Part shown: piece after piece, positions 1-9,239 of the stretch
Layout of the letters: every line of letters begins with the position of its first letter
Numbering within the stretch: position 1 is the stretch's first letter
NCBI RefSeq assembly: GCF_037031225.1
Contig: NZ_JAYEZN010000001.1
Span: 1,674,001 to 1,738,000 of the forward strand
Length of the DNA stretch: 64,000 bases
From: Halorientalis sp. LT38
GTDB taxonomy: Archaea; Halobacteriota; Halobacteria; Halobacteriales; Haloarculaceae
Direction: 5' to 3'
Translations under genes and position numbers: made by a program
Notes under the pieces: generated by a model
The model's database searches: none
What the model saw: the letters and a program-made list of their open reading frames with translations, nothing else
Told to the model about the DNA's origin: nothing

Positions 1-1359
1 AGCGCAGGTGACGGCGACACCGGCGGTAACGCCGAGCCCACGGCCGACGCGACGAGCAGCGAGGAGACGGTCAGCGTCGGCGACTCGGTCACGTTCAACG
101 GGTCGGCGTCGAGCGATCCCGACGGCTCGATCACGTCCTACGAGTGGAGCTTCGGCGACGGGGCGAGCGCGACGGGTGCCGTGGTGAGCCACACCTACGA
201 CGAGCCGGGCGCCTACACGGCGCGGCTGACGGTGACCGACGACAGCGGCGCGGAGTCGATCGACTCGGTGACCGTCTTCGTCGAGGGGAACGAAGCCCCG
301 ATAGCGAGCCCGTCCGCGTCCGCGACGACGGTCGAGCCCGACCAGTCGATCACCTTCGACGGATCGGGATCGAGCGATCCCGACGGGACCATCGAGTCCT
401 ACGAGTGGGACTTCGACGACGGCTCGACCGCGACGGGCCAGCAGGTCAGTCACAGCTACGCCGAGGACGGCACCTACGATGCGACGCTGACGGTGACCGA
501 CGACGACGGCGCGACTGCGTCGGGGTCGGTCAGCATCACCGTCCAGGGCGAGGACTCGCTGATCGCCGCGGCGTCGGCGAGTCCGCAGGAGACGATGACC
601 GGTGATCCCGTCACCTTCGACGGGTCGAACTCGGTCGCCGAGAACGGCTCGATCGAATCCTACGAGTGGGACTTCGGCGACGGCTCGACGGCGACCGGCC
701 AGCAGGTCACCCACACCTACGCGTCCGGCGGTGAGTTCACGGCCACGCTGACCGTCACCGACGACAGTGGGCAGACCGCGACGGATACGGTGACGGTCAC
801 CGTCACCGACAACGATCCGCCGACGGCCGACGCCTCGGTCGGGTCGACCGTCGTCGAGGTGGGCGAGTCGGTGGCCTTCCAGGGATCGAATTCGAGCGAC
901 CCCGACGGGACCATCGAGTCCTACGAGTGGGAGTTCGGCGACGGGGCGACCGCCACCGGATCCTACACCTCACACGCCTACAGCTCGCCCGGCGAGTACA
1001 CGGCGACGCTGACGGTGACCGACGACGACGGCGCGACGGACTCCCAGAGCGTGACGATCACCGTCGACGACAACGACGCGCCGACGGCGGTCGCGTCGGT
1101 CAGTCCCACGGAGGCCGAACCCGGTGAATCGTTCTCGTTCGACGCGTCGGACTCGAGCGACCCCGACGGCTCGATCGCGTCCTACGAGTGGGACTTCGGC
1201 GACGGCTCGACGGCCACCGGCCAGCAGGTCAGTCACAGCTACGACTCCGAGGGCGAGTTCACCGCGACGCTGACGGTGACCGACGACGACGGCGCCACCG
1301 CGACCGACACCGTGACGGTCACGACGTCGTGTGACTGGTGGGACCTCCTGTGCGGGTGA
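1..1359 (+). CDS. PKD-repeat surface/secreted protein, 5' end outside window
   Basis: The frame is open from base 1 to the TGA at 1357-1359, so the N-terminus and any signal peptide lie upstream. About five tandem PKD domains of roughly 85-90 residues are visible. Each has the SSDPDGxIxSYEWDFGDG block, an HxY strand and a closing TLTVTDDxG strand. PKD domains are immunoglobulin-like spacers common in haloarchaeal exported proteins, often behind a catalytic or sugar-binding domain, which cannot be judged here. The protein ends unusually in CDWWDLLCG, two cysteines bracketing aromatic residues that could form a terminal disulfide loop. No C-terminal sorting helix is present. Domain assignment is secure; the function of the whole protein is unknown. 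Confidence 0.9.
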   Translation, partial: SAGDGDTGGNAEPTADATSSEETVSVGDSVTFNGSASSDPDGSITSYEWSFGDGASATGAVVSHTYDEPGAYTARLTVTDDSGAESIDSVTVFVEGNEAPIASPSASATTVEPDQSITFDGSGSSDPDGTIESYEWDFDDGSTATGQQVSHSYAEDGTYDATLTVTDDDGATASGSVSITVQGEDSLIAAASASPQETMTGDPVTFDGSNSVAENGSIESYEWDFGDGSTATGQQVTHTYASGGEFTATLTVTDDSGQTATDTVTVTVTDNDPPTADASVGSTVVEVGESVAFQGSNSSDPDGTIESYEWEFGDGATATGSYTSHAYSSPGEYTATLTVTDDDGATDSQSVTITVDDNDAPTAVASVSPTEAEPGESFSFDASDSSDPDGSIASYEWDFGDGSTATGQQVSHSYDSEGEFTATLTVTDDDGATATDTVTVTTSCDWWDLLCG

Positions 1360-1437
1360 CCGCACGGTCGCCGCTCGCCGTTCCGCGTTCGTAACCGTCG
1401 AAAGACAAAAGCAGATGGGGGCAGGATTTTCGCGCGA

Positions 1438-2127
1438 ATGGAATCGTCGTCGGGTGCGGGATCGTCGATTCGTGGGTGGATCGCGGATCCGCGAGGGGAG
1501 TTCGATCGCTGGCAGCGACCGCGGCCGTTACTGGGGGGCGCCCTCCTGGTGCTCGGGTCGCTGCTCATCGGCTGGGTGCCGATCCAGTTCGCCGCGGAGT
1601 TGCTGTTCATCGGCGGCGCCTTCACCGTCATCGGACTGTTCTTCGCGTCGCTTGTGGCCTTCTGCGGGCTCGCGGCCGTGGCGAAACCCGAGTTCGCGTC
1701 GATCTTCGGCGTGTTCGGGATCGCCTTCGCCACCCTGTCGCTGGTCGGGGCGCTGGGCGGCCTCTTCGTCGGCATGATCATCGCGACGGCGGGTGGCGTG
1801 CTCTGTTACGCCTGGGACCCGCCGGCGGAGGCCGACGTCGACGTCAAGACCCTGGCCGAGGCCTCGGAGTTCGTCTGGGGCGGGACGACGGACTTCATCT
1901 GGGGCGGGACCTCGGGATTCATCTGGGGCCGAACCTCCGAGTTCATCTGGGCGTCCGACGACGAGGACGCCTCGGACGAAACGAGCGACCGGACGGACGC
2001 CGAGACGGAGTCCGCCGGCGGTGGGGACCTGATCGAGGCCATTACGGGCCGCGAGGACGCCGACGACCCGGACGAGAGTGACGACGAGATCGAGTCGGGC
2101 GATCTGGACGACCGGTTCGAGCTCTAG
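1438..2127 (+). CDS. DUF6114-type membrane protein with WGGT repeat tail
   Basis: 229-residue membrane protein. Residues about 20-125 match my memory of the DUF6114 pattern: a FDRWQRPRPLLGG entry motif, four hydrophobic segments, and a GALGGLFVGMIIATAGGVLCYAW exit. The family's function is unknown. After the last membrane segment there is an octapeptide repeat of the form [EDG]F[VI]WG[GR]T[TS], with three full copies and a partial fourth at residues 144-171 (1867-1950). It is followed by a very acidic, probably disordered tail to the C-terminus. A second, shorter DUF6114-type gene starts 38 bases downstream on the same strand. ATG 1438 is chosen because it directly precedes the soluble lead-in to the first helix. 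Confidence 0.8.
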   Translation: MESSSGAGSSIRGWIADPRGEFDRWQRPRPLLGGALLVLGSLLIGWVPIQFAAELLFIGGAFTVIGLFFASLVAFCGLAAVAKPEFASIFGVFGIAFATLSLVGALGGLFVGMIIATAGGVLCYAWDPPAEADVDVKTLAEASEFVWGGTTDFIWGGTSGFIWGRTSEFIWASDDEDASDETSDRTDAETESAGGGDLIEAITGREDADDPDESDDEIESGDLDDRFEL

Positions 2128-2165
2128 GGGGAATCGTTTTCACCGTGTCACCGACAGGAAGCGGC

Positions 2166-2606
2166 ATGGACGAGGCGGACACCGAGCCGACCGGTGGCCC
2201 GGGCGAGCGGAGCGCGACCGTCGGCGATCGGCGGGCCGCGTTCACCGACTGGCGACGCCGACGGCCGTTCTGGGGCGGGACCTTGCTCGTGCTCTCCGGG
2301 CTGGCGACGCTGGTCCTGCCGGTCGTCTTCGAGCGGTTTCTCCTCTTCACCATGGGCTCCTTTACCGGGTCGGCGCTGCTGTTCGGCGCGTCGCTCGTGG
2401 TCTGTGGACTGCTCGTCCTCACGGTGCCGTCGCTGTCGTCGGTGCTGGGCGGACTCGGGATCGTGCTGGCGACGGTGTCGCTGTTCGGCGCGCTGGGCGG
2501 GCTGGTGATCGGTTCGGTGCTCGGCGGGCTGGGCGGCGTCCTGGCGTTCGCCTGGACGGGCGATTCAGAGCGCGGCGCTGAGGGGGAAGGGCGAGACGGC
2601 CAGTAG
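2166..2606 (+). CDS. DUF6114-type membrane protein (short paralogue)
   Basis: 146 residues from ATG 2166; an in-frame GTG at 2145 would add seven residues but lies closer to the preceding stop. After an acidic N-terminus comes the same architecture as its upstream neighbour: FTDWRRRRPFWGG, four hydrophobic segments, then GALGGLVIGSVLGGLGGVLAFAW and a short charged tail. It lacks the WGGT repeats. The gene is probably cotranscribed with the gene ending at 2127, since the gap is 38 bases. Two further DUF6114-like genes occur near 19-20.7 kb, so this organism carries several versions. Function unknown; membrane location is inferred from hydrophobicity. Confidence 0.8.
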   Translation: MDEADTEPTGGPGERSATVGDRRAAFTDWRRRRPFWGGTLLVLSGLATLVLPVVFERFLLFTMGSFTGSALLFGASLVVCGLLVLTVPSLSSVLGGLGIVLATVSLFGALGGLVIGSVLGGLGGVLAFAWTGDSERGAEGEGRDGQ

Positions 2607-2608
2607 CG

Positions 2609-3370
2609 TCAGTCGGCCGCCTGTTGGCCGCCGATGGCGTACTCGCGGGTGACGTCGACGAGGATCTTCCGGTACTCGCTCTCGCCGGGGTCGTCGGCGA
2701 GCGACCGGAAGCGCTCCTTGAACCGGTCGAAGCGGATCTCGGGGGCGTCCTCGGCGGCCGCGTGGGCCAGGTCGTAGAGCCGGTGGTCCGTGCCGACGAG
2801 GCCGTGGCGTTCGACGAGCGCCAGGGCGAAGGCGGCGTTGACCGCCGTGATCTCCGGATCCGCGGCGGCCGTCAGTCTGGTGCCGGCGGGGAGGGCCGCC
2901 GGGCGGTCGGCCAGCGCGGCGGCCAGACTCGATTCCAGGAAGGCGACCAGTTTGTCCGCCGGGGCGACCGAGAGGGTGAGGTCGTCGGCGTAGATGTCCT
3001 TCATGTGATTGGCGATCTGGTAGCAGTGGGTGAGCTTCCGGCGCTCGACGCTCCGGCCGGAGAGGGCCAGATAGAGGGCCTCCTCGGTCGACTGGGTGTG
3101 TGAGGGGTGGCCCTGCTCGTTGCGGTGCATGTGGGAGAACTCGTGGAGGGCCAGTTCCCGGGCCATCGCGCTACTGGCGGCCTGCCGGGAGATCGAGAGG
3201 TCGTGGCCGTCGGCGTCGTGGCTCGTGTAGGTCCGCTCGTCGGGGTCCTCCCGGAGGTAGACCGAGACGGGGCGGTCGAGGTCGTACTCGGTCTCGAAGA
3301 GGTCACGCGCGCTCAAAAACGGCTCCGTCGGACCGGCACCCTGCACGCGAACGTCCATGTCTTCGCACAT
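2609..3370 (-). CDS. DUF5781-like haloarchaeal protein with HExxH motif
   Basis: 253 residues from ATG 3370 (an in-frame ATG at 3358, giving MDVRVQG, is an equally good start). Longer upstream extensions have the Pro/Ala/Arg composition of noncoding sequence and were not used. I recognise the sequence as the haloarchaeal family I recall as DUF5781. The notable feature is [17 protein letters not shown] near residue 93: HEFSH fits the HExxH zinc-metallopeptidase consensus, and a possible third ligand is E/H in the following helix. No signal peptide is seen, so a cytosolic location is likely. It is convergent with the DUF6114 gene (stops 2 bases apart) and divergent from EF-2. Peptidase activity is only an inference. 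Confidence 0.75.
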   Translation of the reverse strand: MCEDMDVRVQGAGPTEPFLSARDLFETEYDLDRPVSVYLREDPDERTYTSHDADGHDLSISRQAASSAMARELALHEFSHMHRNEQGHPSHTQSTEEALYLALSGRSVERRKLTHCYQIANHMKDIYADDLTLSVAPADKLVAFLESSLAAALADRPAALPAGTRLTAAADPEITAVNAAFALALVERHGLVGTDHRLYDLAHAAAEDAPEIRFDRFKERFRSLADDPGESEYRKILVDVTREYAIGGQQAAD

Positions 3371-3559
3371 TACGAGACCAACCCGTATCACTGTTGCGGG
3401 GGTGTGAGGACTGCGTGCGGCTTTCGGGCCGGTCGGATCCGTCGGGGACGGGGAGTCGAAAACGGGGGCAGCGGGCGCTGCGCGGGCGGTTTGCGGGTTC
3501 GGCCGGGGCCGGGGCAAACCACTTCACTTTTGACCCTGCTTCCGATAGACCTGAGTATA

Positions 3560-5746
3560 ATGGGCCGACGCAAGAAGATCGTACAGGAGTGCGAACGGCT
3601 GATGGACGAGCCGGAGAACATCCGGAACATCGCCATCGCCGCCCACGTCGATCACGGCAAGACGACACTGACGGACAACCTCCTCGCGGGGGCCGGCATG
3701 ATCTCGGACGAGACCGCCGGCGAGCAGCTCGCGATGGACACCGAAGAGGACGAGCAGGAACGCGGGATCACCATCGACGCGGCGAACGTCTCGATGACCC
3801 ACGAGTACGAGGACACCAACCACCTCATCAACCTCATCGACACGCCCGGCCACGTCGACTTCGGGGGCGACGTGACCCGTGCGATGCGCGCCGTCGACGG
3901 CGCGCTCGTCGTTGTGGACGCCGTCGAGGGCGCCATGCCCCAGACGGAGACGGTCCTCCGACAGGCGCTCCGCGAGGGCGTCAAGCCCGCCCTGTTCATC
4001 AACAAGGTCGATCGCCTCATCTCCGAGCTCGAGGAGGGCCCCCAGGAGATGCAGGAGCGACTCACCGCGGTCATCCGCGACGTGAACGACCTCATCCGCG
4101 GGATGACCGAGGAGATGGACGACATCGACGACTGGACCGTCTCCGTCGAGGAGGGGACCGTCGGCTTCGGCTCCGCGCTCTACAAGTGGGGCGTCTCCAT
4201 GCCCTCGATGCAGCGCACGGGGATGGACTTCGGCGACATCATCGACCTCGAGCAGGCCGACGAGCGCCAGGAGCTCCACGAGCGGACCCCCCTGGCCGAC
4301 GTCGTGCTCGACATGGTCTGTGAGCACTTCCCCAACCCCATCGACGCCCAGCCGATGCGCATCCCGCGCGTCTGGCGTGGCGACGCCGACTCGGAACTGG
4401 CCGACACGATGCGGCTGGTCGACGAGGACGGCGAAGTCGTCCTGATGGTCACCGACATCGGCGTCGACCCCCACGCCGGCGAGATCGCCGCCGGCCGCGT
4501 CTTCTCCGGGACGATCGAGAAGGGACAGGAACTCTACGTCTCCGGCACCGCGGGCAAGAACCGCATCCAGAGCGTCGGCATCTACATGGGCGGCGAGCGC
4601 GAGGAAGTCGACCGCGTCCCGGCCGGCAACATCGCGGCGGTCACCGGTCTGAAGGACGCCATCGCCGGCTCCACGGTCTCCTCCGTGGAGATGACACCCT
4701 TCGAGTCCATCGAGCACATCTCGGAGCCGGTCATCACGAAGTCCGTCGAGGCCCAGCGGATGGACGACCTGCCGAAGCTCATCGAGACGCTCCAGCAGGT
4801 CTCGAAGGAGGACCCGACGATCCAGATCGAGATCAACGAGGACACCGGCGAGCACCTCATCTCCGGGCAGGGCGAGCTCCACCTCGAAGTGATCACCCAG
4901 CGCATCGAGCGCAACCAGGGGATCCCCGTCAACACCGGCGAACCGATCGTCGTCTTCCGCGAGGCCCCGCAGGAACCCTCCCGCGAAGTCGAGGGCATCT
5001 CGCCGAACCGCCACAACCGCTTCTACATCAGTATCGAGCCGCTCCCGCAGGACGTCGTCGAGACGATCAAGATGGGCGAGGCGTCGATGGACATGCCGGA
5101 ACTCGAACGGCGTGAGGCGCTGATGGAGGCCGGTCTCGACAAGGACACCGCCCAGGAAGTCGAGACCATGCACGGCACCAACATCCTCATCGACGACACG
5201 AAGGGGATCCAGCACCTCAACGAGACGATGGAACTCGTCGTCGAGGGCCTCGAGGAAGCGCTGGACGACGGCCCCCTCGCGGCCGAACCCGTCGAGGGCG
5301 CCCTCATCCGCCTCCACGACGCCCGCCTCCACGAGGACGCCATCCACCGCGGTCCGGCACAGGTCATCCCCGCCGTCCGCGAGGCCGTCCACAACGCCCT
5401 TGTCGACGCCAAGATCCGCCTGCTGGAGCCGATCCAGGAGGTCCGGATCGACGTGCCCAACGACCACATGGGCGCCGCGTCCGGCGAGATCCAGGGCCGC
5501 CGTGGCCGCGTCGACGACATGTACCAGGAAGGCGACCTGATGGTCGTCGAGGGCGTCGCGCCCGTCGAGGAGATGATCGGCTTCTCCAGCGACATTCGGA
5601 GCGCCACCGAGGGCCGTGCCTCCTGGAACACCGAGAACGCCGGCTTCCAGGTCATGGCCGACAACCTCCAGCCCGACCAGATCACCGAGATCCGCGAGCG
5701 CAAGGGCATGAAGACCGAACTGCCCGAAGCGATCGATTACTTCTAG
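3560..5746 (+). CDS. fusA: Translation elongation factor EF-2
   Basis: 728 residues, the normal length for archaeal EF-2, the GTPase that drives ribosomal translocation. G1 is [12 protein letters not shown] (residues about 26-37), G3 is DTPGH and G4 is NKVD. Domain IV carries the IHRG sequence, with His596 at the position modified to diphthamide in archaeal and eukaryotic EF-2. The C-terminal GRRGRV block is also typical. ATG 3560 follows TATA-like sequence and gives the family N-terminus [15 protein letters not shown]; the frame is open for 450 bases upstream but that stretch looks noncoding. A T-rich terminator and a structured repeat follow the stop directly. Confidence 0.97.
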   Translation: MGRRKKIVQECERLMDEPENIRNIAIAAHVDHGKTTLTDNLLAGAGMISDETAGEQLAMDTEEDEQERGITIDAANVSMTHEYEDTNHLINLIDTPGHVDFGGDVTRAMRAVDGALVVVDAVEGAMPQTETVLRQALREGVKPALFINKVDRLISELEEGPQEMQERLTAVIRDVNDLIRGMTEEMDDIDDWTVSVEEGTVGFGSALYKWGVSMPSMQRTGMDFGDIIDLEQADERQELHERTPLADVVLDMVCEHFPNPIDAQPMRIPRVWRGDADSELADTMRLVDEDGEVVLMVTDIGVDPHAGEIAAGRVFSGTIEKGQELYVSGTAGKNRIQSVGIYMGGEREEVDRVPAGNIAAVTGLKDAIAGSTVSSVEMTPFESIEHISEPVITKSVEAQRMDDLPKLIETLQQVSKEDPTIQIEINEDTGEHLISGQGELHLEVITQRIERNQGIPVNTGEPIVVFREAPQEPSREVEGISPNRHNRFYISIEPLPQDVVETIKMGEASMDMPELERREALMEAGLDKDTAQEVETMHGTNILIDDTKGIQHLNETMELVVEGLEEALDDGPLAAEPVEGALIRLHDARLHEDAIHRGPAQVIPAVREAVHNALVDAKIRLLEPIQEVRIDVPNDHMGAASGEIQGRRGRVDDMYQEGDLMVVEGVAPVEEMIGFSSDIRSATEGRASWNTENAGFQVMADNLQPDQITEIRERKGMKTELPEAIDYF

Positions 5747-5870
5747 CCACCTTTTTCTTCGTCGGGTCGCGGCGACGCCGCGACCGCTCCTCGAAAAACG
5801 TGGGCGAAAAAGCGGGACCTCGCTACGCTCGGCCCCGTGAACCGCCTCGCTTCGCTCGGCGGATGCTGGC
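5747..5870 (+). repeat. Intergenic structured repeat, copy A (after EF-2)
   Basis: This stretch of about 124 bases starts one base after the EF-2 stop and is repeated at 9740-9867 after tRNA-Ala. Shared blocks are cacctttttcttcgtcg at the left, ctcctcgaaaaacgtgggcg in the middle, and gtgaaccgc plus tcgcttcgctc at the right. Between them the two copies have different sequence but keep pairing: here gtcgcgg/ccgcgac and ccgcc/ggcgg. The T-run probably serves as a transcription terminator. The rest has no coding potential. Confidence 0.75.
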
Positions 5871-5941
5871 CTCTCTACCGCACCGTCCCGCGACCGCAGT
5901 GTTTGATCAACTTTACCCCAGCGCGCCGCCTAGCTGAGGGT

Positions 5942-6169
5942 ATGTCGCTACTCCACCAGATTCTGGACGTCCTCATCGGGGGGTTGATCGCCGGCGTCTC
6001 GCACTTCCTGTTGAGTTTCGTCATCGCCGACCCGAACCTCCCGGTCACCATCGGCGTCATCCTCGCGAGCATGTACTACTTCTCGCGGAATCCGTGGGGG
6101 GCGAACCCGGAGCAGGCCGAACGGACGAACGAGCGGATCGACGAGGTCTACGAGAAGATCCTGCCGTGA
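5942..6169 (+). CDS. Small conserved membrane protein
   Basis: 75 residues from ATG 5942. Two hydrophobic segments (about residues 5-27 and 32-50) are separated by a short polar turn, followed by a charged tail with NPWGANPEQAERTNERIDEVYEKI. The upstream part of the open frame (from 5837) lies in the repeat and is not credible coding sequence. A TATA-like string would be expected near 5915, where gatcaactttac occurs. I do not recognise a named family. The protein is probably an integral membrane protein of unknown role. It sits alone between EF-2 and the homoserine dehydrogenase operon. Confidence 0.7.
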   Translation: MSLLHQILDVLIGGLIAGVSHFLLSFVIADPNLPVTIGVILASMYYFSRNPWGANPEQAERTNERIDEVYEKILP

Positions 6170-6228
6170 GCGTCCCCGCGCGGGCCGCGCCGAAACACCC
6201 GGCAGGGAAGTACGAAAAGGTGGCATTC

Positions 6229-6234
6229 TTATAA
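6229..6234 (+). promoter_or_regulatory. TATA element of the leader ORF-ACT-hom operon
   Basis: The string ttataa lies 24-29 bases upstream of ATG 6258, the usual spacing for a haloarchaeal TATA box. A transcript starting about 25 bases downstream would begin at or next to ATG 6258, so the message would be leaderless with the 25-codon ORF first. This is position-based inference; no start site was measured. Confidence 0.5.
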
Positions 6235-6257
6235 CGGTCGGTACGTGAGATGCAGGC

Positions 6258-6335
6258 ATGACCAGCAACGGGAGCGACGACCGGCGGTGGCGGTATCCGC
6301 CGGATTGCGAGTCGCGGGGGGTGCGAGGCGTATGA
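6258..6335 (+). CDS. Putative 25-residue leader peptide, coupled to ACT gene
   Basis: This short ORF runs from ATG 6258 to TGA 6333-6335. It encodes 25 residues with an RRWRYPPDCESRG core. Its stop overlaps the start of the ACT-domain gene in the arrangement ATGA, so ribosomes finishing it could reinitiate on the next gene. The TATA element at 6229-6234 is spaced so that this ATG would be at the 5' end of the message. It has no run of Thr, Ile or Met codons, so it is not a classic attenuation peptide. Coding status is inferred from position only; the alternative is untranslated leader sequence. Confidence 0.4.
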   Translation: MTSNGSDDRRWRYPPDCESRGVRGV

Positions 6336-6865
6336 ACGACCACAGCGAGGAGGTCCACGCCTACACCGTCCGGCTGGAGCTCGTGGACGAACCGGGCGAG
6401 CTGTTGCGCGCGCTCGACCCGATCGCGAACAACGGGGGCAACCTCCTCTCGATCTTCCACGAGCGCGGGAACCTGACGCCCCGGGGCCACATCCCGGTCG
6501 AGGTCGACCTGGAGGCGACGCCCGAGCGCTTCGACGCGGTCGTCGAGGGGCTCCGGGACGCCGGGGTCAACGTCATCCAGGCCGGCGCGGAGCGCTACAG
6601 CGAGGAACTGACCGTCATCGTCGTCGGCGACCTCGTCCAGACGGACCTCTCCGATACCCTGTCGGCGATCCAGGACGGGACGGACACCTCCATCACCGAC
6701 GTGTCGCTGTCGGCGCCCGAGGGGACCGAGAACGGCGCGAGCGCACGGCTTCGGTTGAAGACCCAGAGCGGCGAGTCCGAGACCGTCCTCGACTCGGTCC
6801 GGTCGGTCGCCGAGCGAAAGGACCTCCGCGTCATCGAACCGCTCACGGGAGGTGGTGAGGCGTGA
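6332..6865 (+). CDS. ACT-domain amino-acid-binding protein
   Basis: 177 residues from ATG 6332. The N-terminal half (about 8-85) is an ACT fold: AYTVRLELVDEPGELLRALDPIANNGGNLLSI is the typical first strand, GEL turn and helix. The second half begins with ELTVIVVGDL and resembles a second ligand-binding or degenerate ACT module. ACT domains bind amino acids as allosteric effectors. The stop overlaps the GTG start of homoserine dehydrogenase by four bases (GTGA), so the two are translationally coupled. In bacteria the ACT regulatory domain is often fused to homoserine dehydrogenase; here it is probably a separate regulatory subunit that senses threonine or a related end product. Confidence 0.85.
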   Translation: MNDHSEEVHAYTVRLELVDEPGELLRALDPIANNGGNLLSIFHERGNLTPRGHIPVEVDLEATPERFDAVVEGLRDAGVNVIQAGAERYSEELTVIVVGDLVQTDLSDTLSAIQDGTDTSITDVSLSAPEGTENGASARLRLKTQSGESETVLDSVRSVAERKDLRVIEPLTGGGEA

Positions 6866-7815
6866 GACTGGCCATCGTCGGCGCCGGCGACGTGGGTCGG
6901 TCTGTCGCCGACCTCGCCGCGGGGTACGGCCACACCGTCACCGCCGTCGCCGACTCGTCGAGTGCGGCCGTCGACGCCGACGGGATCGACGTGGCCGCCG
7001 CCCTGGAACGAAAGCGCGAGGAAGGCACCGTGGGGGATGACTCGCCCGAGGACGCCCTCGACGGGGAGTACGACGCGCTGGTGGAGGCGACGCCGACGAC
7101 CCTCGGCGACGCCCAGCCCGGCTTCGGGCACGTCCGGACGGCCCTGGAGCGGGACCGCCACGTCGTGCTCGCCAACAAGGGTCCCGTCGCCGAACGCTAC
7201 GCCGAGATCCGCGACCTCGAACGCGAGAGCGCCGGCTCGGTTCGCTTCGAGGCGGCCGTCGGCGGCGCGATCCCCGTGCTCTCGACCGTCGAGGACGTGG
7301 GCCCGGACAACATCGTCGCCGCGCGTGGCGTGTTGAACGGGACGGCCAACTTCGTCCTGACGCGGATGGCCGCCGAGGGGCTGGACTACGAGCACGTCCT
7401 CGCGGAGGCCCAGGACATGGGCGTCGCGGAGGCGGACCCCTCCTTCGACGTCGAGGGGACCGACGCGGCGCTGAAGTGCGTCATCCTCGCGAACGTCCTC
7501 GCACAGGGCGAGCGGACCTACGAACTGGCCGACGCCGAGGTCGAGGGAATCACGGACGTCCCGGGGAGCGCGCTGGAGCTCGCCAACGAAGACGGCCGGA
7601 CCGTGCGGCTCATCGGCGAGGTCAGCGGCGAGAAGGTCCGGGTCGGCCCGCGACTCGTGCCCGAGCACGGCGACCTCGCGGTCGGCGGGACGACGAACAT
7701 CGTCCAGCTGGAGACCGATCACGCCGGCCGGCTGAATCTGAGCGGCCGCGGGGCGGGCGGCCCCGAGACGGCGACCGCCGTGCTCTCTGACGTGGGTCGA
7801 CTGCCCGAGCTGTGA
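6862..7815 (+). CDS. hom: Homoserine dehydrogenase
   Basis: 317 residues from GTG 6862. The enzyme reduces aspartate semialdehyde to homoserine with NAD(P)H, the branch point to threonine and methionine. Residues 1-12 carry the Rossmann motif GAGDVGRS, followed by the NAD-domain EATPTT strand. The catalytic half shows HVVLANKGPVA, GGAIPVLST and RGVLNGTANFVLTRM, all characteristic of the family, and AEADPSFDVEGTDAALK. There is no C-terminal ACT domain, which agrees with the separate ACT protein encoded immediately upstream with a four-base overlap. Length and motifs are normal, so the enzyme is expected to be active. Confidence 0.95.
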   Translation: MRLAIVGAGDVGRSVADLAAGYGHTVTAVADSSSAAVDADGIDVAAALERKREEGTVGDDSPEDALDGEYDALVEATPTTLGDAQPGFGHVRTALERDRHVVLANKGPVAERYAEIRDLERESAGSVRFEAAVGGAIPVLSTVEDVGPDNIVAARGVLNGTANFVLTRMAAEGLDYEHVLAEAQDMGVAEADPSFDVEGTDAALKCVILANVLAQGERTYELADAEVEGITDVPGSALELANEDGRTVRLIGEVSGEKVRVGPRLVPEHGDLAVGGTTNIVQLETDHAGRLNLSGRGAGGPETATAVLSDVGRLPEL

Positions 7816-7967
7816 GGGCCCCAATTCGGAACCGGACTGGCGCAAGTCGTGTGACGGTCTGCCAAATCGCAAGACGGCGGCGGGACGGCGACCGCCACCT
7901 ATCGAAATCGTTTTAACTGCCACCACCAAAAGAGTCCGATATAGCGCCTCTGCGCGTGAGATAAAAA

Positions 7968-9236
7968 ATGAGCGAAGAACGTCACCAGAACCTGGCCATC
8001 ATCGGCCACGTTGACCACGGGAAGAGTACGCTGGTCGGACGCCTCCTCTACGAGACGGGGAGCGTACCCGAGCACGTCATCGAACAGCACAAGGAAGAAG
8101 CAGAAGAGAAGGGCAAGGGCGGCTTCGAGTTCGCCTACGTCATGGACAACCTCGCGGAGGAGCGAGAGCGAGGTGTCACCATCGACATCGCCCACCAGGA
8201 GTTCAGTACCGACGAGTACGAGTTCACCATCGTCGACTGTCCCGGCCACCGTGACTTCGTGAAGAACATGATCACGGGCGCGAGCCAGGCCGACAACGCC
8301 GTGCTCGTCGTGGCGGCGGACGACGGCGTCCAGCCGCAGACGCGTGAGCACGTCTTCCTGGCCCGCACCCTGGGCATCGACGAGCTCATCATCGGCGTCA
8401 ACAAGATGGACCTCGTCGACTACGAGGAGAGTCGGTACCGAGAGGCCGTCGAGGAGGTCACCGACCTGCTCAAGCAGGTCCAGTTCAACGTCGACGACGC
8501 GAAGTTCATCCCGATCTCCGCGTTCGAGGGCGACAACGTCGCCGAGGACTCCGAGAACACACCGTGGTACGACGGCCCGAACCTGCTCGAGGCACTCAAC
8601 GACCTGCCCGAGCCCCAGCCGCCGACGGACGCCGACCTCCGGCTTCCGATCCAGGACGTCTACACGATCTCCGGCATCGGGACCGTCCCGGTCGGCCGCG
8701 TCGAGACGGGGATGCTCAACACGGGCGACAACGTGTCGTTCCAGCCCTCCGACGTGAGCGGCGAGGTCAAGACCATCGAGATGCACCACGAAGAGGTGCC
8801 CCAGGCCGGCCCCGGCGACAACGTCGGCTTCAACGTCCGCGGCGTCGGCAAGGACGACATCCGCCGCGGTGACGTCTGTGGCCCCGCCTCAGACCCGCCG
8901 AGCGTCGCCGAGACGTTCACGGCCCAGATCGTGGTCATGCAGCACCCGAGCGTGATCACCGCGGGCTACACCCCGGTCTTCCACGCCCACACCGCACAGG
9001 TCGCCTGTACCATCGAGTCCATCGACAAGAAGATCGACCCCTCGACCGGCGAGACCGCCGAGGAGAACCCGGACTTCATCCAGTCCGGCGACGCCGCGGT
9101 CGTCACGGTGCGACCGCAGAAGCCACTCAGCATCGAGCCGTCCTCGGAGATCGAGGAACTCGGTTCCTTCGCCATCCGCGACATGGGTCAGACCATCGCG
9201 GCCGGCAAGGTCCTGACCGTCGAGGAACCGAACTAA
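7968..9236 (+). CDS. tuf: Translation elongation factor EF-1 alpha
   Basis: 422 residues, the standard archaeal EF-1 alpha (aEF1A), the GTPase that delivers aminoacyl-tRNA to the ribosome. [19 protein letters not shown] is the G1 motif (residues 14-32), DCPGH is G3 and NKMD is G4. Beta-barrel domains 2 and 3 follow with VGRVETGML and the HTAQVACT strand. ATG 7968 lies after ataaaaa, and the 150-base upstream gap holds AT-rich strings (cgttttaactg near 7909, gatatag near 7938) that could be its promoter. The ribosomal protein S10 gene starts three bases after its stop, the usual archaeal gene order. Confidence 0.97.
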   Translation: MSEERHQNLAIIGHVDHGKSTLVGRLLYETGSVPEHVIEQHKEEAEEKGKGGFEFAYVMDNLAEERERGVTIDIAHQEFSTDEYEFTIVDCPGHRDFVKNMITGASQADNAVLVVAADDGVQPQTREHVFLARTLGIDELIIGVNKMDLVDYEESRYREAVEEVTDLLKQVQFNVDDAKFIPISAFEGDNVAEDSENTPWYDGPNLLEALNDLPEPQPPTDADLRLPIQDVYTISGIGTVPVGRVETGMLNTGDNVSFQPSDVSGEVKTIEMHHEEVPQAGPGDNVGFNVRGVGKDDIRRGDVCGPASDPPSVAETFTAQIVVMQHPSVITAGYTPVFHAHTAQVACTIESIDKKIDPSTGETAEENPDFIQSGDAAVVTVRPQKPLSIEPSSEIEELGSFAIRDMGQTIAAGKVLTVEEPN

Positions 9237-9239
9237 CGC

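Noticed and set aside
3107-3559. N-terminal extension of the EF-2 ORF
   Set aside because: EF-2 proteins start with the sequence encoded from ATG 3560; the upstream part covers the promoter and the antisense of the neighbour gene.
3524-5467. 647-residue minus-strand frame
   Set aside because: Antisense shadow of EF-2; no motifs, Asp/Val/Leu-rich composition.
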